A DNA stretch of 64,000 nucleotides from Clostridium sp. Marseille-P3244 (GCF_900120155.1 NZ_LT635548.1:222602-286601); one strand, 5' to 3'. Shown: positions 44,041-55,671, counted from the stretch's first letter. The notes: a model not told the origin generated them from the letters alone. A program made the numbers and translations.

Positions 44041-45054
44041 TTAGGAAAACCATTTTCCGGCTTTCGTCTTTCTCAACAGCCAGATGCAGACAAACGACAC
44101 TGCCCCTATACTGATCACCAAGGCCGGCACCGCGATCCAGGCGGACAGATCCCATGGCTCCACAAATTTTTTGTAATTATCGAGAAACAGAATATGGATC
44201 AGATAGATCCCAAAGGAACAGCCGCAGAACAGATCGATCCATTTTTGCGCCCGCTCTCCGGGAACAAAATTCGCTTCTTTCAGTCTGAGCATCAGCAGGA
44301 AGAATGCAGCGGCGGCTATTACGATAAACGGCGTTTCATATGTCAGGGCTCCCTCATAATGGCTGCCCTGGCTGACTGTCACTGCAAGTGTGATTCCAAA
44401 AGCCGCGGCCAGACCGCACACGCATATGATCCCGGCCGCTTTCTGGCCAAGACGGATATGTCTTCTGTATTTATAGATATAATAGCCTACAAACACATAG
44501 TAGGCATAGGCGCGGTCGCCGATCAGCGGAAGATCATAGTAAGCCTCCTGGTCCATAAGCCTCAGGATATAGTTTAAAAGAACAGCAGCAGACGCCACGG
44601 CAAGAAACGCCTTTTCCAGCTTCATACTCATTCCTCTGCACATCACCTGAAAGAACGGCAGCACCAGATAGATCGGGATCATTGCGTACAGATACCACAG
44701 ATGTTCCTCTGTCGGTTTGTCCAGAATGGCTGCCAGGTCACAGGGCGTCCCCATGTAAAATGTATTCCAGAAATAATAGACCGCACTCCATACGATCAGC
44801 ACTACAAGGAATCGCAGAAGGCGGCGTCCATGCTTGGCCAGAGGTTCATCCCTTCCCACAAGCAGCGCGCCGGTGATCATAAAAAAGCAGGGTACACTGA
44901 CTCTGGCGGCCGTATCCAGCGCCAGCGAAAAGAGATACTCTCCGCCGCTTATCTTTCCATATGCCCTGCAGAAATAATTGGTCACATGGATCACGATAAC
45001 CAGGACAAAGGATATCAGCCGGATCAGTTCCAGATTATAATTTTTTCTTTTCAT
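44041..45054 (-). CDS. Acyltransferase-3 family membrane protein
   Basis: A 337-residue polytopic protein with about ten helices of the acyltransferase-3 (OafA/WecH-like) family, which acetylate or acylate surface glycans. Seen: RLISFVLVIVIHVTNYF with the conserved His near residue 24, RVSVPCFFMITGALL, and HLWYLYAMIPIYLVLPFF. I start at MKRKNYNLELIRL (45054), with AGGG upstream; the gene overlaps the end of dinB by 20 nt. Target glycan unknown. Confidence 0.87.
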   Translation of the reverse strand: MKRKNYNLELIRLISFVLVIVIHVTNYFCRAYGKISGGEYLFSLALDTAARVSVPCFFMITGALLVGRDEPLAKHGRRLLRFLVVLIVWSAVYYFWNTFYMGTPCDLAAILDKPTEEHLWYLYAMIPIYLVLPFFQVMCRGMSMKLEKAFLAVASAAVLLNYILRLMDQEAYYDLPLIGDRAYAYYVFVGYYIYKYRRHIRLGQKAAGIICVCGLAAAFGITLAVTVSQGSHYEGALTYETPFIVIAAAAFFLLMLRLKEANFVPGERAQKWIDLFCGCSFGIYLIHILFLDNYKKFVEPWDLSAWIAVPALVISIGAVSFVCIWLLRKTKAGKWFS

Positions 45055-46282
45055 CGTGTTTCCCTGCATTTTGCTTTCCCGCGTTTCTTTTCATCAGACT
45101 TGCCTTCACTACCGCTCCCTGCCCGAACCTGGCGTTCAATTCATCCATTGCCTTTTTCACGCGTCTGTGCTTCTCATCCATCTCTTTCGGCGGTTCTATA
45201 TCGAAAATAGACATCTGCTCGGGAGCCGCTTCATCGGTCAGTTTGGACGTCCGGATCCCAAGAAGCCGGACCGGCTCCCCGCTCCACACTTCCAGGAACA
45301 GCGCGCAAGCAGTCTCGCTGAGGACCGCCGGATCATTGGACGGCCGGTCCAGCTGTATCTGATGGGAGATCGTCCGAAAATCATAATACTTGATCTCCGC
45401 GCTCACCATGCCGGCTTTTTTTCCTGCCTTTTTCAGGCGGTTTCCCACACTGTCTGCCAGTTCCTCAAAAACCGGACGGACTTCTTTCATATCTGATATA
45501 TCTTCTTTCAACGTCGTAGAATTACCGATCCCCTTGGCTTCCTCCGGCTCCGCCTGGACTACTTCCGCCCCTCTTCCATTGGCGAACTCCCACAGCATCC
45601 TGCCGTGGCTTTTCAGATGCAGCGCGATCAGATCCGGATCTGTCCCGGCCAGGTCGCCGATCGTATTGATCTCAAGCTTTTTGAACGTTTCCACACTGGA
45701 CCGGCCCGCCATATAGAGATCTCCGATCGGCAGCGGCCACATTTTTTCCCGGATCTCCTCAGGGAACAGTGTGTGGATCCGGTCCGGCTTTTCAAAATCC
45801 GAAGCCATCTTCGCCAGCAGCTTATTCGTTGAAATACCGATATTGACAGTAAACCCGAAACGCTCCTTAATGCCGTCTTTGATCTCCACTGCTCCGTCTA
45901 CAGGAGAATGATAGCGGCCCATGATAGGCGTAAAATTCATATAGCACTCGTCCACGCTGACCTGCTCGATCTCTTTCGTAAATGTCCGAAGATACTCCAT
46001 GAGCTGTCTGCTCTTTTCCCGGTACATCTTGTGGTCCGGGGGATACATGGCAAGATTCGGGCACTTACGAAAGGCATTCGCAACAGGTTCCCCTGTGCGG
46101 ATGCCATATCGTTTTGCCGGAGAGGATTTGGCCAGCACCACGCCGTGGCGGGACTTCTGGTCCCCGCCGATGATGGCCGGTATCTCGCGCAGATCCACTC
46201 TGGCTCCTTTTTTCAGTTGTTCTACTGCTGTCCAGCTTAAATAAGCCGAATTTACATCAATATGAAAAATAATGGGTGTCAT
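45035..46282 (-). CDS. dinB: Y-family DNA polymerase IV
   Basis: A 415-residue translesion polymerase. Catalytic residues: Asp in FHIDVNSAYLSW and the SVDECYMNF motif; HhH motifs follow, then the little-finger domain. A likely beta-clamp-binding peptide (EQMSIFD) lies near residue 365. It lacks the adjacent UV-damage genes seen in umuC-type operons. The start ATG follows the ClpB gene by about 60 nt. Confidence 0.94.
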   Translation of the reverse strand: MTPIIFHIDVNSAYLSWTAVEQLKKGARVDLREIPAIIGGDQKSRHGVVLAKSSPAKRYGIRTGEPVANAFRKCPNLAMYPPDHKMYREKSRQLMEYLRTFTKEIEQVSVDECYMNFTPIMGRYHSPVDGAVEIKDGIKERFGFTVNIGISTNKLLAKMASDFEKPDRIHTLFPEEIREKMWPLPIGDLYMAGRSSVETFKKLEINTIGDLAGTDPDLIALHLKSHGRMLWEFANGRGAEVVQAEPEEAKGIGNSTTLKEDISDMKEVRPVFEELADSVGNRLKKAGKKAGMVSAEIKYYDFRTISHQIQLDRPSNDPAVLSETACALFLEVWSGEPVRLLGIRTSKLTDEAAPEQMSIFDIEPPKEMDEKHRRVKKAMDELNARFGQGAVVKASLMKRNAGKQNAGKHDEKKKL

Positions 46283-46340
46283 CTGACGATCGCCCCTTCC
46301 GCCGTACTCCCCAGCTGAGGAAAATACAGGAATTCCCGGA

Positions 46341-48944
<2,604 letters not shown>

Positions 48945-48991
48945 GGCATTTTCCTCCTTGCTGACCACGCATAATCTCGTGTTCTATTAGT

Positions 48992-49034
48992 AATATAGCA
49001 AGAGTTATTAGCCATGTCAAGGTTTGAGTGCTAA
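48992..49034 (-). promoter_or_regulatory. clpB promoter overlapped by a CIRCE-like HrcA operator
   Basis: Minus strand: TTGACA (49015-49020), 17-bp spacer, TATATT (48992-48997). Overlapping the -35 is an inverted repeat with 9-nt spacer at 49008-49034: one half is a perfect CIRCE half (TTAGCACTC read leftwards), the other matches 6 of 9. HrcA binding would block RNA polymerase and be relieved by heat or misfolded protein. Confidence 0.75.
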
Positions 49035-49070
49035 TTTGTTTTACCGCATGGAATCACATATCTTTTACGT

Positions 49071-50504
49071 TCATTGCAATAACTCTTCCAGCACTTTTCT
49101 CACCGCTGCCGGGTCTGCCTTGCCCTTCAGCGCTCTCATGGTCTGACCCATCAGAGCCCCAAAGGCTTTTTCTTTTCCGGCTTTATAGTCATCCACAGCC
49201 TGAGGATTATCGGAGATCACTTTCTCCGCAGCCGCTCTGAGGGCATCTTCATCATTCACTGTCTTTAAGGAATGTTCCTCTACGTACTGCACCGGATCTA
49301 CATCTTCAGCAAAGATTTTTTCAAACACTTTCTTCCCGACGGAACTGCTGATGCTGCCCTGGTCGATCAGTTCGATCAGCCCCGCCAGATGGGCAGGCGA
49401 CAGTTTCAGATCCTCCGCCTGTGTCCCGCTCTCTTTCATAAGCCGGAACAATTCGCCCATGATCCAGTTTGCCGTCTGTTTGGGTCTGCCGCAGATCTTC
49501 ACGGTCTCTTCAAACAGGTCTGCCAGTTTCTTTGATTCTGTAATGATCTCCGCGTCATACCGGGGGATCTCATATTCTCTCTGATATCTCTCTATTTTTT
49601 CCGGTCGCATCTCCGGCTGACGGGATCTGACTTCCTCGATCCAGCTGTCGCTGATGACCACCGGGATCAGATCCGGATCCGGGAAATACCGGTAATCTTT
49701 GGCATCCTCCTTGGATCTCATGGCGTAGGACTGTTCCTTGTTCTCATCCCACCGCCGGGTCTCCTGGGTGACGGCCTTTCCCTCCTCCAGCAGTTCGATC
49801 TGCCGCTCTCTCTCCCCCTCGATGGCGTGGGTGATCGCCTTGAAGGAGTTCAGATTCTTCATCTCCGTCCTGATTCCCAGGATGTCCGTTCCCGCTTCTC
49901 TGACTGACAGGTTCACATCCGCCCGCATGGATCCTTCCTGCAGTTTGCAGTCCGAAATCCCCAGATACTGCGCGGTCATGCGCAGCTTCTCAAGATACGC
50001 GATGACTTCCTTAGCGGAATGCATATCCGGTTCTGATACGATCTCGATCAGCGGCACCCCGCTCCGGTTGTAATCCACAAGGGACGTGTCGTCCCATTCA
50101 TCGTGGATCAGCTTTCCCGCATCCTCTTCCATATGCATCTCGTGGATGCGCACTCTCTTCGTCCCGCCTGCCGTCTCGATCTCTACATACCCGTTTCTTG
50201 CGATGGGCAGATAAAGCTGGGAGATCTGGTAATTCTGCGGATTGTCCGGATAGAAATAATTCTTCCGGTCAAACCGGCACATGCGCGTGATCTCACAGTT
50301 GGCAGCCAGCCCCATCGCCAGGGCGTATTCCACGACCTGCCGGTTGAGTACCGGAAGGGCCCCCGGCATTCCCGTGCACACCGGGCACGTATGAGCGTTG
50401 GGTTCTCCTCCGAACTCGGTACTGCAGCCACAGAAGATCTTCGTCTTTGTCGCCAGCTCAATATGGACCTCCAGTCCGATAACTGTCTCGTATTGTTTTG
50501 CCAT
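49071..50504 (-). CDS. gatB: Asp-tRNA(Asn)/Glu-tRNA(Gln) amidotransferase subunit B
   Basis: A 477-residue tRNA-binding and kinase subunit of GatCAB, which activates mischarged Asp-tRNA(Asn) or Glu-tRNA(Gln) for amidation. Seen: GLEVHIELAT, the zinc-site CGCSTEFGGEPNAHTCPVCTGMPG, FDRKNYFYPDNPQNYQISQ, and a C-terminal YqeY-like helical tail (GQTMRALKGKADPAAV). GGGGG precedes the ATG, 2 nt after gatA. Confidence 0.97.
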   Translation of the reverse strand: MAKQYETVIGLEVHIELATKTKIFCGCSTEFGGEPNAHTCPVCTGMPGALPVLNRQVVEYALAMGLAANCEITRMCRFDRKNYFYPDNPQNYQISQLYLPIARNGYVEIETAGGTKRVRIHEMHMEEDAGKLIHDEWDDTSLVDYNRSGVPLIEIVSEPDMHSAKEVIAYLEKLRMTAQYLGISDCKLQEGSMRADVNLSVREAGTDILGIRTEMKNLNSFKAITHAIEGERERQIELLEEGKAVTQETRRWDENKEQSYAMRSKEDAKDYRYFPDPDLIPVVISDSWIEEVRSRQPEMRPEKIERYQREYEIPRYDAEIITESKKLADLFEETVKICGRPKQTANWIMGELFRLMKESGTQAEDLKLSPAHLAGLIELIDQGSISSSVGKKVFEKIFAEDVDPVQYVEEHSLKTVNDEDALRAAAEKVISDNPQAVDDYKAGKEKAFGALMGQTMRALKGKADPAAVRKVLEELLQ

Positions 50505-50506
50505 GC

Positions 50507-52051
50507 TTAAAACGCCCCCTTTCCGTCAGAAAAGGCTGTCTGCGCCTCTTTAGGTATCTCTGCCTGTTTTTCAAACATTTTTTCTGTGGCGCATTCAAAG
50601 GTATAGGCTGCTCTGAGCAGTGTCTTTTCTCCGAACACATTTCCGATCAGCTGCATGCCGATCGGCAGGCCTTTGCTGTCTCTTCCCGCCGGCACGCTGA
50701 TTCCGGGAAGTCCCGCAAGATTCACAGAAATCGTATAGATATCCGCCAGGTACATTTTCAGCGGATCGCTCAGGCTCCTCCCCAGTTCCGGCGCCGTAGA
50801 AGGAGCCGCCGGACCCAGGATCAGGTCATAGGATTCAAACGCCCGGTCAAACGCCTGCTTGATCAGGGCCTTTGTTCTGAGTGCTTTCAGGTAATACGCA
50901 TCGTAATAGCCTGAACTCAGAACGAAAGAACCGAGCATGATCCTCCGTTTTACTTCTTCTCCGAATCCCTCGGAACGGGTCTTTTTATACATATTGTGAA
51001 GGCCTTCATAGTCCGCTGCGCGATAGCCGTATTTTACCCCGTCAAACCGGCTCAGGTTCGAGCTGGCCTCCGCGGACGCGATCGTATAGTAAGCCGGGAC
51101 CGCGTATTTTACCAGTCCCAGATCAAATGTCTCCACGACAGCGCCCTGATCTTTCAGCACTTCTGCCGCCTTCATGAGCGCATCCCGTACTTCCGGGTCA
51201 AGCCCTTCTCCCATATAGTCCTGCGGGATTCCGATCCTCATCCCCCTGATATCCTGCGTCAGGCTGTCTGTAAAATGATAGTCGTCTCTTCTTACGGAAG
51301 TGCTGTCCTTTTGGTCATACGATGCCAGCACCTCCAGAAATGCCGCGCAGTCAGACACATCTTTCGTTATGGGACCGATCTGATCCAGGGACGAACCGTA
51401 AGCCACCAGCCCGTATCTGGAAACCGTCCCGTAGGTCGGTTTCAGTCCCACCACGCCGCAGTGGGAACTGGGCTGTCGGATGGAACCACCGGTATCGGAA
51501 CCCAGCGCCCCGAAGCATTCTCCCGCCGCCACTGCCGCGCAGGAGCCCCCGGAAGAACCGCCCGGCACATGTTTTGTATTATGGGGGTTCCTTGTCGGGC
51601 CAAAGTAAGAGGTCTCCGTTGTGCTCCCCATGGCAAATTCATCCATATTTGTCTTTCCAATGATGATCATCCCGGCATCCTGTATGTTCTTCACAGCCTC
51701 TGCTGTATAAGCCGGCCGGAAGCCTTCCAGTATCCTGGATGCGCATGTCGTCGGCATCCCTTCCGTGCAAAGGTTATCCTTCACTGCCGCCGGGACCCCG
51801 GCCAGAGGGCCGGTAAGCTCTCCCGCGCGGATCCGGCTCTGTACCTGTTCCGCCTGTTTATACGCCCGTTCTTCATCGATCATAATATAACTGTGGATCA
51901 CCGGCTCCGCTTCTTTTATGCGGTTGATCACTGCTTCCACCCCATCTTTCACCGTGATCTCGCCGGATTTTATCTTTCTGCTCAGCTCAAGGGCTGTCAG
52001 TTCTAACAATTCCACTGCCGCCACCGCCTTTCCCGGATTCTGTCCGTTCAT
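50507..52051 (-). CDS. gatA: Asp/Glu-tRNA amidotransferase subunit A
   Basis: A 514-residue amidase-signature subunit that releases ammonia from glutamine. The Ser-cisSer-Lys triad is present: Lys in AAVKDNLCTEG, Ser in GSSGGSCAAVAAG, and Ser in GSDTGGSIRQPSS. It channels ammonia to GatB. The ribosome site before the ATG is weak, so coupling to gatC (40 nt upstream) is likely. Confidence 0.97.
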   Translation of the reverse strand: MNGQNPGKAVAAVELLELTALELSRKIKSGEITVKDGVEAVINRIKEAEPVIHSYIMIDEERAYKQAEQVQSRIRAGELTGPLAGVPAAVKDNLCTEGMPTTCASRILEGFRPAYTAEAVKNIQDAGMIIIGKTNMDEFAMGSTTETSYFGPTRNPHNTKHVPGGSSGGSCAAVAAGECFGALGSDTGGSIRQPSSHCGVVGLKPTYGTVSRYGLVAYGSSLDQIGPITKDVSDCAAFLEVLASYDQKDSTSVRRDDYHFTDSLTQDIRGMRIGIPQDYMGEGLDPEVRDALMKAAEVLKDQGAVVETFDLGLVKYAVPAYYTIASAEASSNLSRFDGVKYGYRAADYEGLHNMYKKTRSEGFGEEVKRRIMLGSFVLSSGYYDAYYLKALRTKALIKQAFDRAFESYDLILGPAAPSTAPELGRSLSDPLKMYLADIYTISVNLAGLPGISVPAGRDSKGLPIGMQLIGNVFGEKTLLRAAYTFECATEKMFEKQAEIPKEAQTAFSDGKGAF

Positions 52052-52090
52052 TTGTTTTATTTTTCCGATGCTGCTTTTCTGTTCTTTCCT

Positions 52091-52384
52091 CTATCCGATG
52101 GTCCGGGGCACCTCGAAACAGTCGCCCTTTTTCTGAGGCGCATTAGCAAGCGTTTCTGCTCTTCCGTCTGCGTTTCTCACTTCATCTTCCCGGAACACAT
52201 TGCTGACCGGGAAAATATGTGTCATAGGCTCCACCTGCGAAGTATCCAGTTCATTCAGTATGTCGATATAGTCCAGCATCTTCTCCATATCCGCTTTTGC
52301 AGTTTCTTTCTCCTGCGCTGTCAGTTCCAGCTTAGCCAGGATCCCCACATATTCGATCATTTCATCTGTTATTCTCTCTGCCAT
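52091..52384 (-). CDS. gatC: Asp/Glu-tRNA amidotransferase subunit C
   Basis: A 97-residue GatC that wraps around and stabilises GatA-GatB. Typical features: YVGILAKLELTAQEKE, DMEKMLDYIDILNELDTSQVEPM and FREDEVRN near the C-terminus. AAGGAGG lies before the ATG. It follows aspS by 28 nt. Confidence 0.96.
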   Translation of the reverse strand: MAERITDEMIEYVGILAKLELTAQEKETAKADMEKMLDYIDILNELDTSQVEPMTHIFPVSNVFREDEVRNADGRAETLANAPQKKGDCFEVPRTIG

Positions 52385-52412
52385 AACTGCCCTCCTTACC
52401 TCTGCCTCTCTG

Positions 52413-53744
52413 TCAGGGTTCCAGCCTGCTCATATCTCTTGGGAACAAGGTCGCTTCCCGTACATTGTCTTCTCCCGTCAGCTTCATCGTCAGACGCTCC
52501 AGTCCGATTCCCAGCCCTCCGTGAGGCGGCATCCCGTACTTGAAAGCGCTCAGATACTGTTCCATGCCTTCTTCCGTCATCCCCCGTTTTTCCATTTTTC
52601 CCAGAAGGCTGTGGTAATCGTGGATCCGCTGGCCTCCTGTAGTGATCTCCATGCCCCGGAACAGAAGGTCAAAGCTTAACGTATATGTGGGATCTTCCGG
52701 ATCGTCCATTGCGTAGAAAGGACGCTTTTTTGAAGGATAATGGGTCACAAACACAAAATCCGCATCCCATTTTTCTTTTGCGTAACGGCTGATCAGTGTT
52801 TCCTCTTCCGGTTCCAGATCATAAGGGCTTCTGATCTTCCTTCCATAGGCTTCCGATACTGCCCGCTTGATCTCATCAAATCTTACTGCCGGGATCTCAT
52901 CCGTCTTCGGTAGTTCAATTTCCAGGATCCGAAGTTCTTCGCCGTACTCTCTCTTAAGAAGTTCCATGCTGTACTGGAGATACCCCGTCTCCATTGCCAT
53001 AATGTCTTCAAACCCGTCAATATAGCCCATCTCAAAATCCAGGCTCGTATATTCATTCAGATGACGTTTTGTATTATGCTTCTCTGCCCGGAACACCGGC
53101 GCCGTCTCAAATACACGGTCAAAAACGCCCACCATCATCTGCTTGTAGAACTGAGGACTCTGCTGGAGCACCGCCGGTCTGTGAAAGTAGTCCAGACGGA
53201 ACAAGTTGGCTCCGCCCTCCGCGCTCTTGGCCCCGATCTTTGGAGTATGGATCTCTGTAAAACCTTCCATGTACAGAAAATCACGGAACCCCCGCACAAG
53301 CCCCTCCTGAATCCGAAATCTTGCCCGTTCCCGGATATTCCTGAGAGAAATAGCACGGTAATTCAGTTTGGCCTCCAGGGAAGTGTTCAGTTTCCATTTG
53401 GATACTGCCAGCGGCATAGGCGCTTCAGGCTGGCTCAGTATCCGAATTCCCCGCAATCGGATTTCAATCCCCCGGGGCGCTTTCGCTGACTCCGCAACCG
53501 TGCCTGACACTTCTATGGCAGCACCTTCTTTGATGTCTTTTAAGTCAAATCCTGACATGTCTTTTTCATACACACACTGCAGCAGTCCGCCGCGTTTACG
53601 AAGAATAATGAATGCTATATTCCCCATGTCGCGGATTGTATGCACGGCTCCACTGACTTTGACCTGTTTTCCCCGCACTGTTTCTTCGAGAAGTTCATCA
53701 AGTTCCAAAGTTTCTGCTCTTTTTACTCCTTTTACCAGTTCCAT
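52413..53744 (-). CDS. aspS: Aspartyl-tRNA synthetase, archaeal type, probably non-discriminating
   Basis: A 443-residue class II synthetase. It lacks the GAD insertion of the ~590-residue bacterial AspRS and matches the archaeal/eukaryal type: N-terminal OB domain, motif 2 FRAEKHNTKRHLNEY, late motif 3 GLGIGLERLTMKL and the end PRDMSRLEP. In the anticodon domain His35 and Pro90 occupy positions where non-discriminating enzymes have His and Pro, and discriminating archaeal ones Trp and Lys. It should charge both tRNA(Asp) and tRNA(Asn) with Asp, the latter amidated by the GatCAB encoded downstream. Start MELVKGVKR (53744) has AAAGGAG upstream. A T-box leader controls it. Confidence 0.93.
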   Translation of the reverse strand: MELVKGVKRAETLELDELLEETVRGKQVKVSGAVHTIRDMGNIAFIILRKRGGLLQCVYEKDMSGFDLKDIKEGAAIEVSGTVAESAKAPRGIEIRLRGIRILSQPEAPMPLAVSKWKLNTSLEAKLNYRAISLRNIRERARFRIQEGLVRGFRDFLYMEGFTEIHTPKIGAKSAEGGANLFRLDYFHRPAVLQQSPQFYKQMMVGVFDRVFETAPVFRAEKHNTKRHLNEYTSLDFEMGYIDGFEDIMAMETGYLQYSMELLKREYGEELRILEIELPKTDEIPAVRFDEIKRAVSEAYGRKIRSPYDLEPEEETLISRYAKEKWDADFVFVTHYPSKKRPFYAMDDPEDPTYTLSFDLLFRGMEITTGGQRIHDYHSLLGKMEKRGMTEEGMEQYLSAFKYGMPPHGGLGIGLERLTMKLTGEDNVREATLFPRDMSRLEP

Positions 53745-53781
53745 TTTTCTTTCTCCTTTCAGATCCAGCATCCCGGAACAG

Positions 53782-54190
53782 AAAAAATCCCGGGATACAT
53801 CAGTATCCCGGGACGGAAATTATCAAGATAAAATCCGCGGTACCACCCGCATTGAACCTCGCACCAGGACTCGACCTGCGCTGCCGCTTGCTCTCGTCAA
53901 GTGCACTTTTTAAGGAAGTCCCGTTCGCTAACCTCAAGCTGCGCTTCCGCTTGCTCTCGCTAATCTCACGGAACAACCTCGCACTAGGACTCGACCTGCA
54001 CTGCCGCTTGCTCTCGTCAAGTGCTTTCGGTTCCTCTCTTTGCATGTAACGTATGCTTTTCCGTACCGCCCTACTATTAGTTCAGACAGTCAGCTCCCAA
54101 GTGTTCCCACAGTCTTCTCCGCTGTCCGGCGCTCTCAGTCGGTGACGCCTCCTTCCTGTCAGTTTCTGAAGACCGGAGTCTTGTTCATTG
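53782..54190 (-). promoter_or_regulatory. T-box riboswitch of the aspS-gatCAB operon
   Basis: Read leftwards: Stem I region about 54190-54085, linker with ATAGTAGGG and ACGG/CGTTA (54050-54075), the T-box GCGGGTGGTACCGCGG at 53835-53850, and a terminator with 10-bp arms 53788-53797 and 53804-53813 followed by six T. Uncharged tRNA pairs with the specifier and T-box to form the antiterminator. After GGAG the 3' side of Stem I reads CTGACTGTCTGAAC: GAC (Asp) fits the usual position, but GAA and AAC overlap in GAAC. Confidence 0.88.
53855..54023. repeat. Hairpin repeats inserted inside the T-box leader
   Basis: A 49-nt unit occurs at 53855-53903 and 53975-54023 with two mismatches; a diverged copy lies about 53930-53967. 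Each contains CGAGAGCAAGCGG and can fold on itself. The block separates Stem I and its linker from the antiterminator by about 170 nt, far more than in ordinary T-boxes. Confidence 0.8.
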
Positions 54191-54234
54191 CCTTTTCCAT
54201 TTTAACACTTTAGTCTGTTAAAAATATGTTTCAT

Positions 54235-54263
54235 ATATTATCACCATGATATTCATTTTGCAA
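54235..54263 (-). promoter_or_regulatory. Promoter of the T-box/aspS-gatCAB transcript
   Basis: TTGCAA (54258-54263) and TAATAT (54235-54240) on the minus strand are 17 bp apart. This places the transcript start near 54228, just before Stem I, and gives a leader of about 480 nt. Confidence 0.6.
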
Positions 54264-54360
54264 GAACTTTTTTCACCTTGGATTGTATTTTTTTGAATAC
54301 ACATATCTTTTTTTATATTTTTCTTGTCTGACAATTGGTTTTTTATACTAATATCTTCTG

Positions 54361-55671
54361 TTAATTTTTAACCTGTCCCTGCATTCCCCGAACTGTCTCC
54401 AGAGCCTTATCCAACTGATTATCTGCCTCAGGATCATTCTCATTATATTCATATTCTACTTCTATATCCGGCTCTACACCAGTCCCATTGATGCTCCGCC
54501 CGTTTGGAGTATAGTACTCCGCAATCGTAAGTTTCAGGCAGCTGCCGTCTCCCAGATCAATAATCTGCTGAACGACTCCTTTACCGTAAGTCGTCGTTCC
54601 TACAATCATCCCGGTGCCATAATCCTGCACCGCAGCGCTGAATATTTCCGCGGCGCTGGCGCTGTATTCATTCACAAGTACTGCCAGTGGCTTTGTAAAT
54701 TCATTTTCACCGTCACAGGTAATTTCCTCTGTATTACCGTATTTATCTTTTGTAGATACGATCGTGCCTTCCGGAAGCAGGAGCTTTAACATGTCTGTCA
54801 CCGTGGTCAGATTTCCTCCCGGGTTTCCCCGCAGATCGATCACCAGGCCTTCCATGCCCTGTGCTTCCAGCTCATTCAGCGCAGTCTCGAACTGTTCGTA
54901 AGTGACGTCGTCAAATTCACTGACAGCAATATATCCGGTCTGTTCATCTTTCATCTCATAATAGACCGTCTGGGTTTCGATATCATCACGGGTGGCAGTC
55001 AGCTCCAGTTCTTCCCCCTCTCTGAGCACATGAAGGACTACATCCGTACCTTTCTCTCCCTTTACCCAGGAAGCCACCGTGCTCAGATCTTCGCCCGAAG
55101 TCGTTTTACCGTCTACCTGAGAAATGATATCTCCATCCTTCAACCCTGCCTTTTCCGCCGGTGAATCCTCATATACATTGACAACCACGACTTCGCCGCT
55201 GCCCGCGTTTTTAGACATAAGTGCCCCAATCCCCGAGAATACCCCACTGGTCGATTCTTCCAGAGTTTTTGTCTCTTCTTCGTCATAATACTCTGTATAA
55301 GGGTCGCCCAGCGCAGTGGCATACCCGGAATAAATACCGTCGATCAGAGCGTCCTCATCAATTTCATCCTCATAAAGATAATAGTCTTCGATCAGCCCGT
55401 TGATCTGATCCAGTTTCTCCTCTACATCCGTCTCAGATATCCCGTCCGACGCAAAACTGTTTCCAAATATATGTTCAAAAAGATACGTTCCTCCTTTGAT
55501 ACCTGCGAATGCAAAAAGCGTCGCGGCCACTCCCGCCAGAACACCCGGCCAGAATTTGGGGCCGCTCTTTGGATTCCTTGCGCTTTCCATTAAATTCCTG
55601 CCACTCTTTTCTGCTTCTGTACTTTTGCTCTCTGAATTTTCCGATATTGTCTGTTCTGTTTTCCAGTCCAT
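54361..55671 (-). CDS. S41-family C-terminal processing peptidase (CtpA-like)
   Basis: A 436-residue membrane-anchored serine protease. Short cytoplasmic N-terminus, one membrane helix (VLAGVAATLFAFAGIKGG), a helical region, PDZ domain (~150-235; SPAEKAGLKDGDIISQVDGK) and protease domain with catalytic Ser in NEYSASAAEIFSAA and Lys in GTTTYGKGVVQ. Such proteases trim cell-wall hydrolases or regulators outside the membrane. I start at MDWKTEQT (55671), 8 nt after GAGGAG. It follows the FtsEX-M23 genes, whose products it could process. Confidence 0.93.
   Translation of the reverse strand: MDWKTEQTISENSESKSTEAEKSGRNLMESARNPKSGPKFWPGVLAGVAATLFAFAGIKGGTYLFEHIFGNSFASDGISETDVEEKLDQINGLIEDYYLYEDEIDEDALIDGIYSGYATALGDPYTEYYDEEETKTLEESTSGVFSGIGALMSKNAGSGEVVVVNVYEDSPAEKAGLKDGDIISQVDGKTTSGEDLSTVASWVKGEKGTDVVLHVLREGEELELTATRDDIETQTVYYEMKDEQTGYIAVSEFDDVTYEQFETALNELEAQGMEGLVIDLRGNPGGNLTTVTDMLKLLLPEGTIVSTKDKYGNTEEITCDGENEFTKPLAVLVNEYSASAAEIFSAAVQDYGTGMIVGTTTYGKGVVQQIIDLGDGSCLKLTIAEYYTPNGRSINGTGVEPDIEVEYEYNENDPEADNQLDKALETVRGMQGQVKN

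Noticed and set aside
53851-54030. Tandem repeats considered as a CRISPR array
   Set aside because: Only three units, one diverged, no regular unique spacers and no cas genes; they lie inside a T-box leader.
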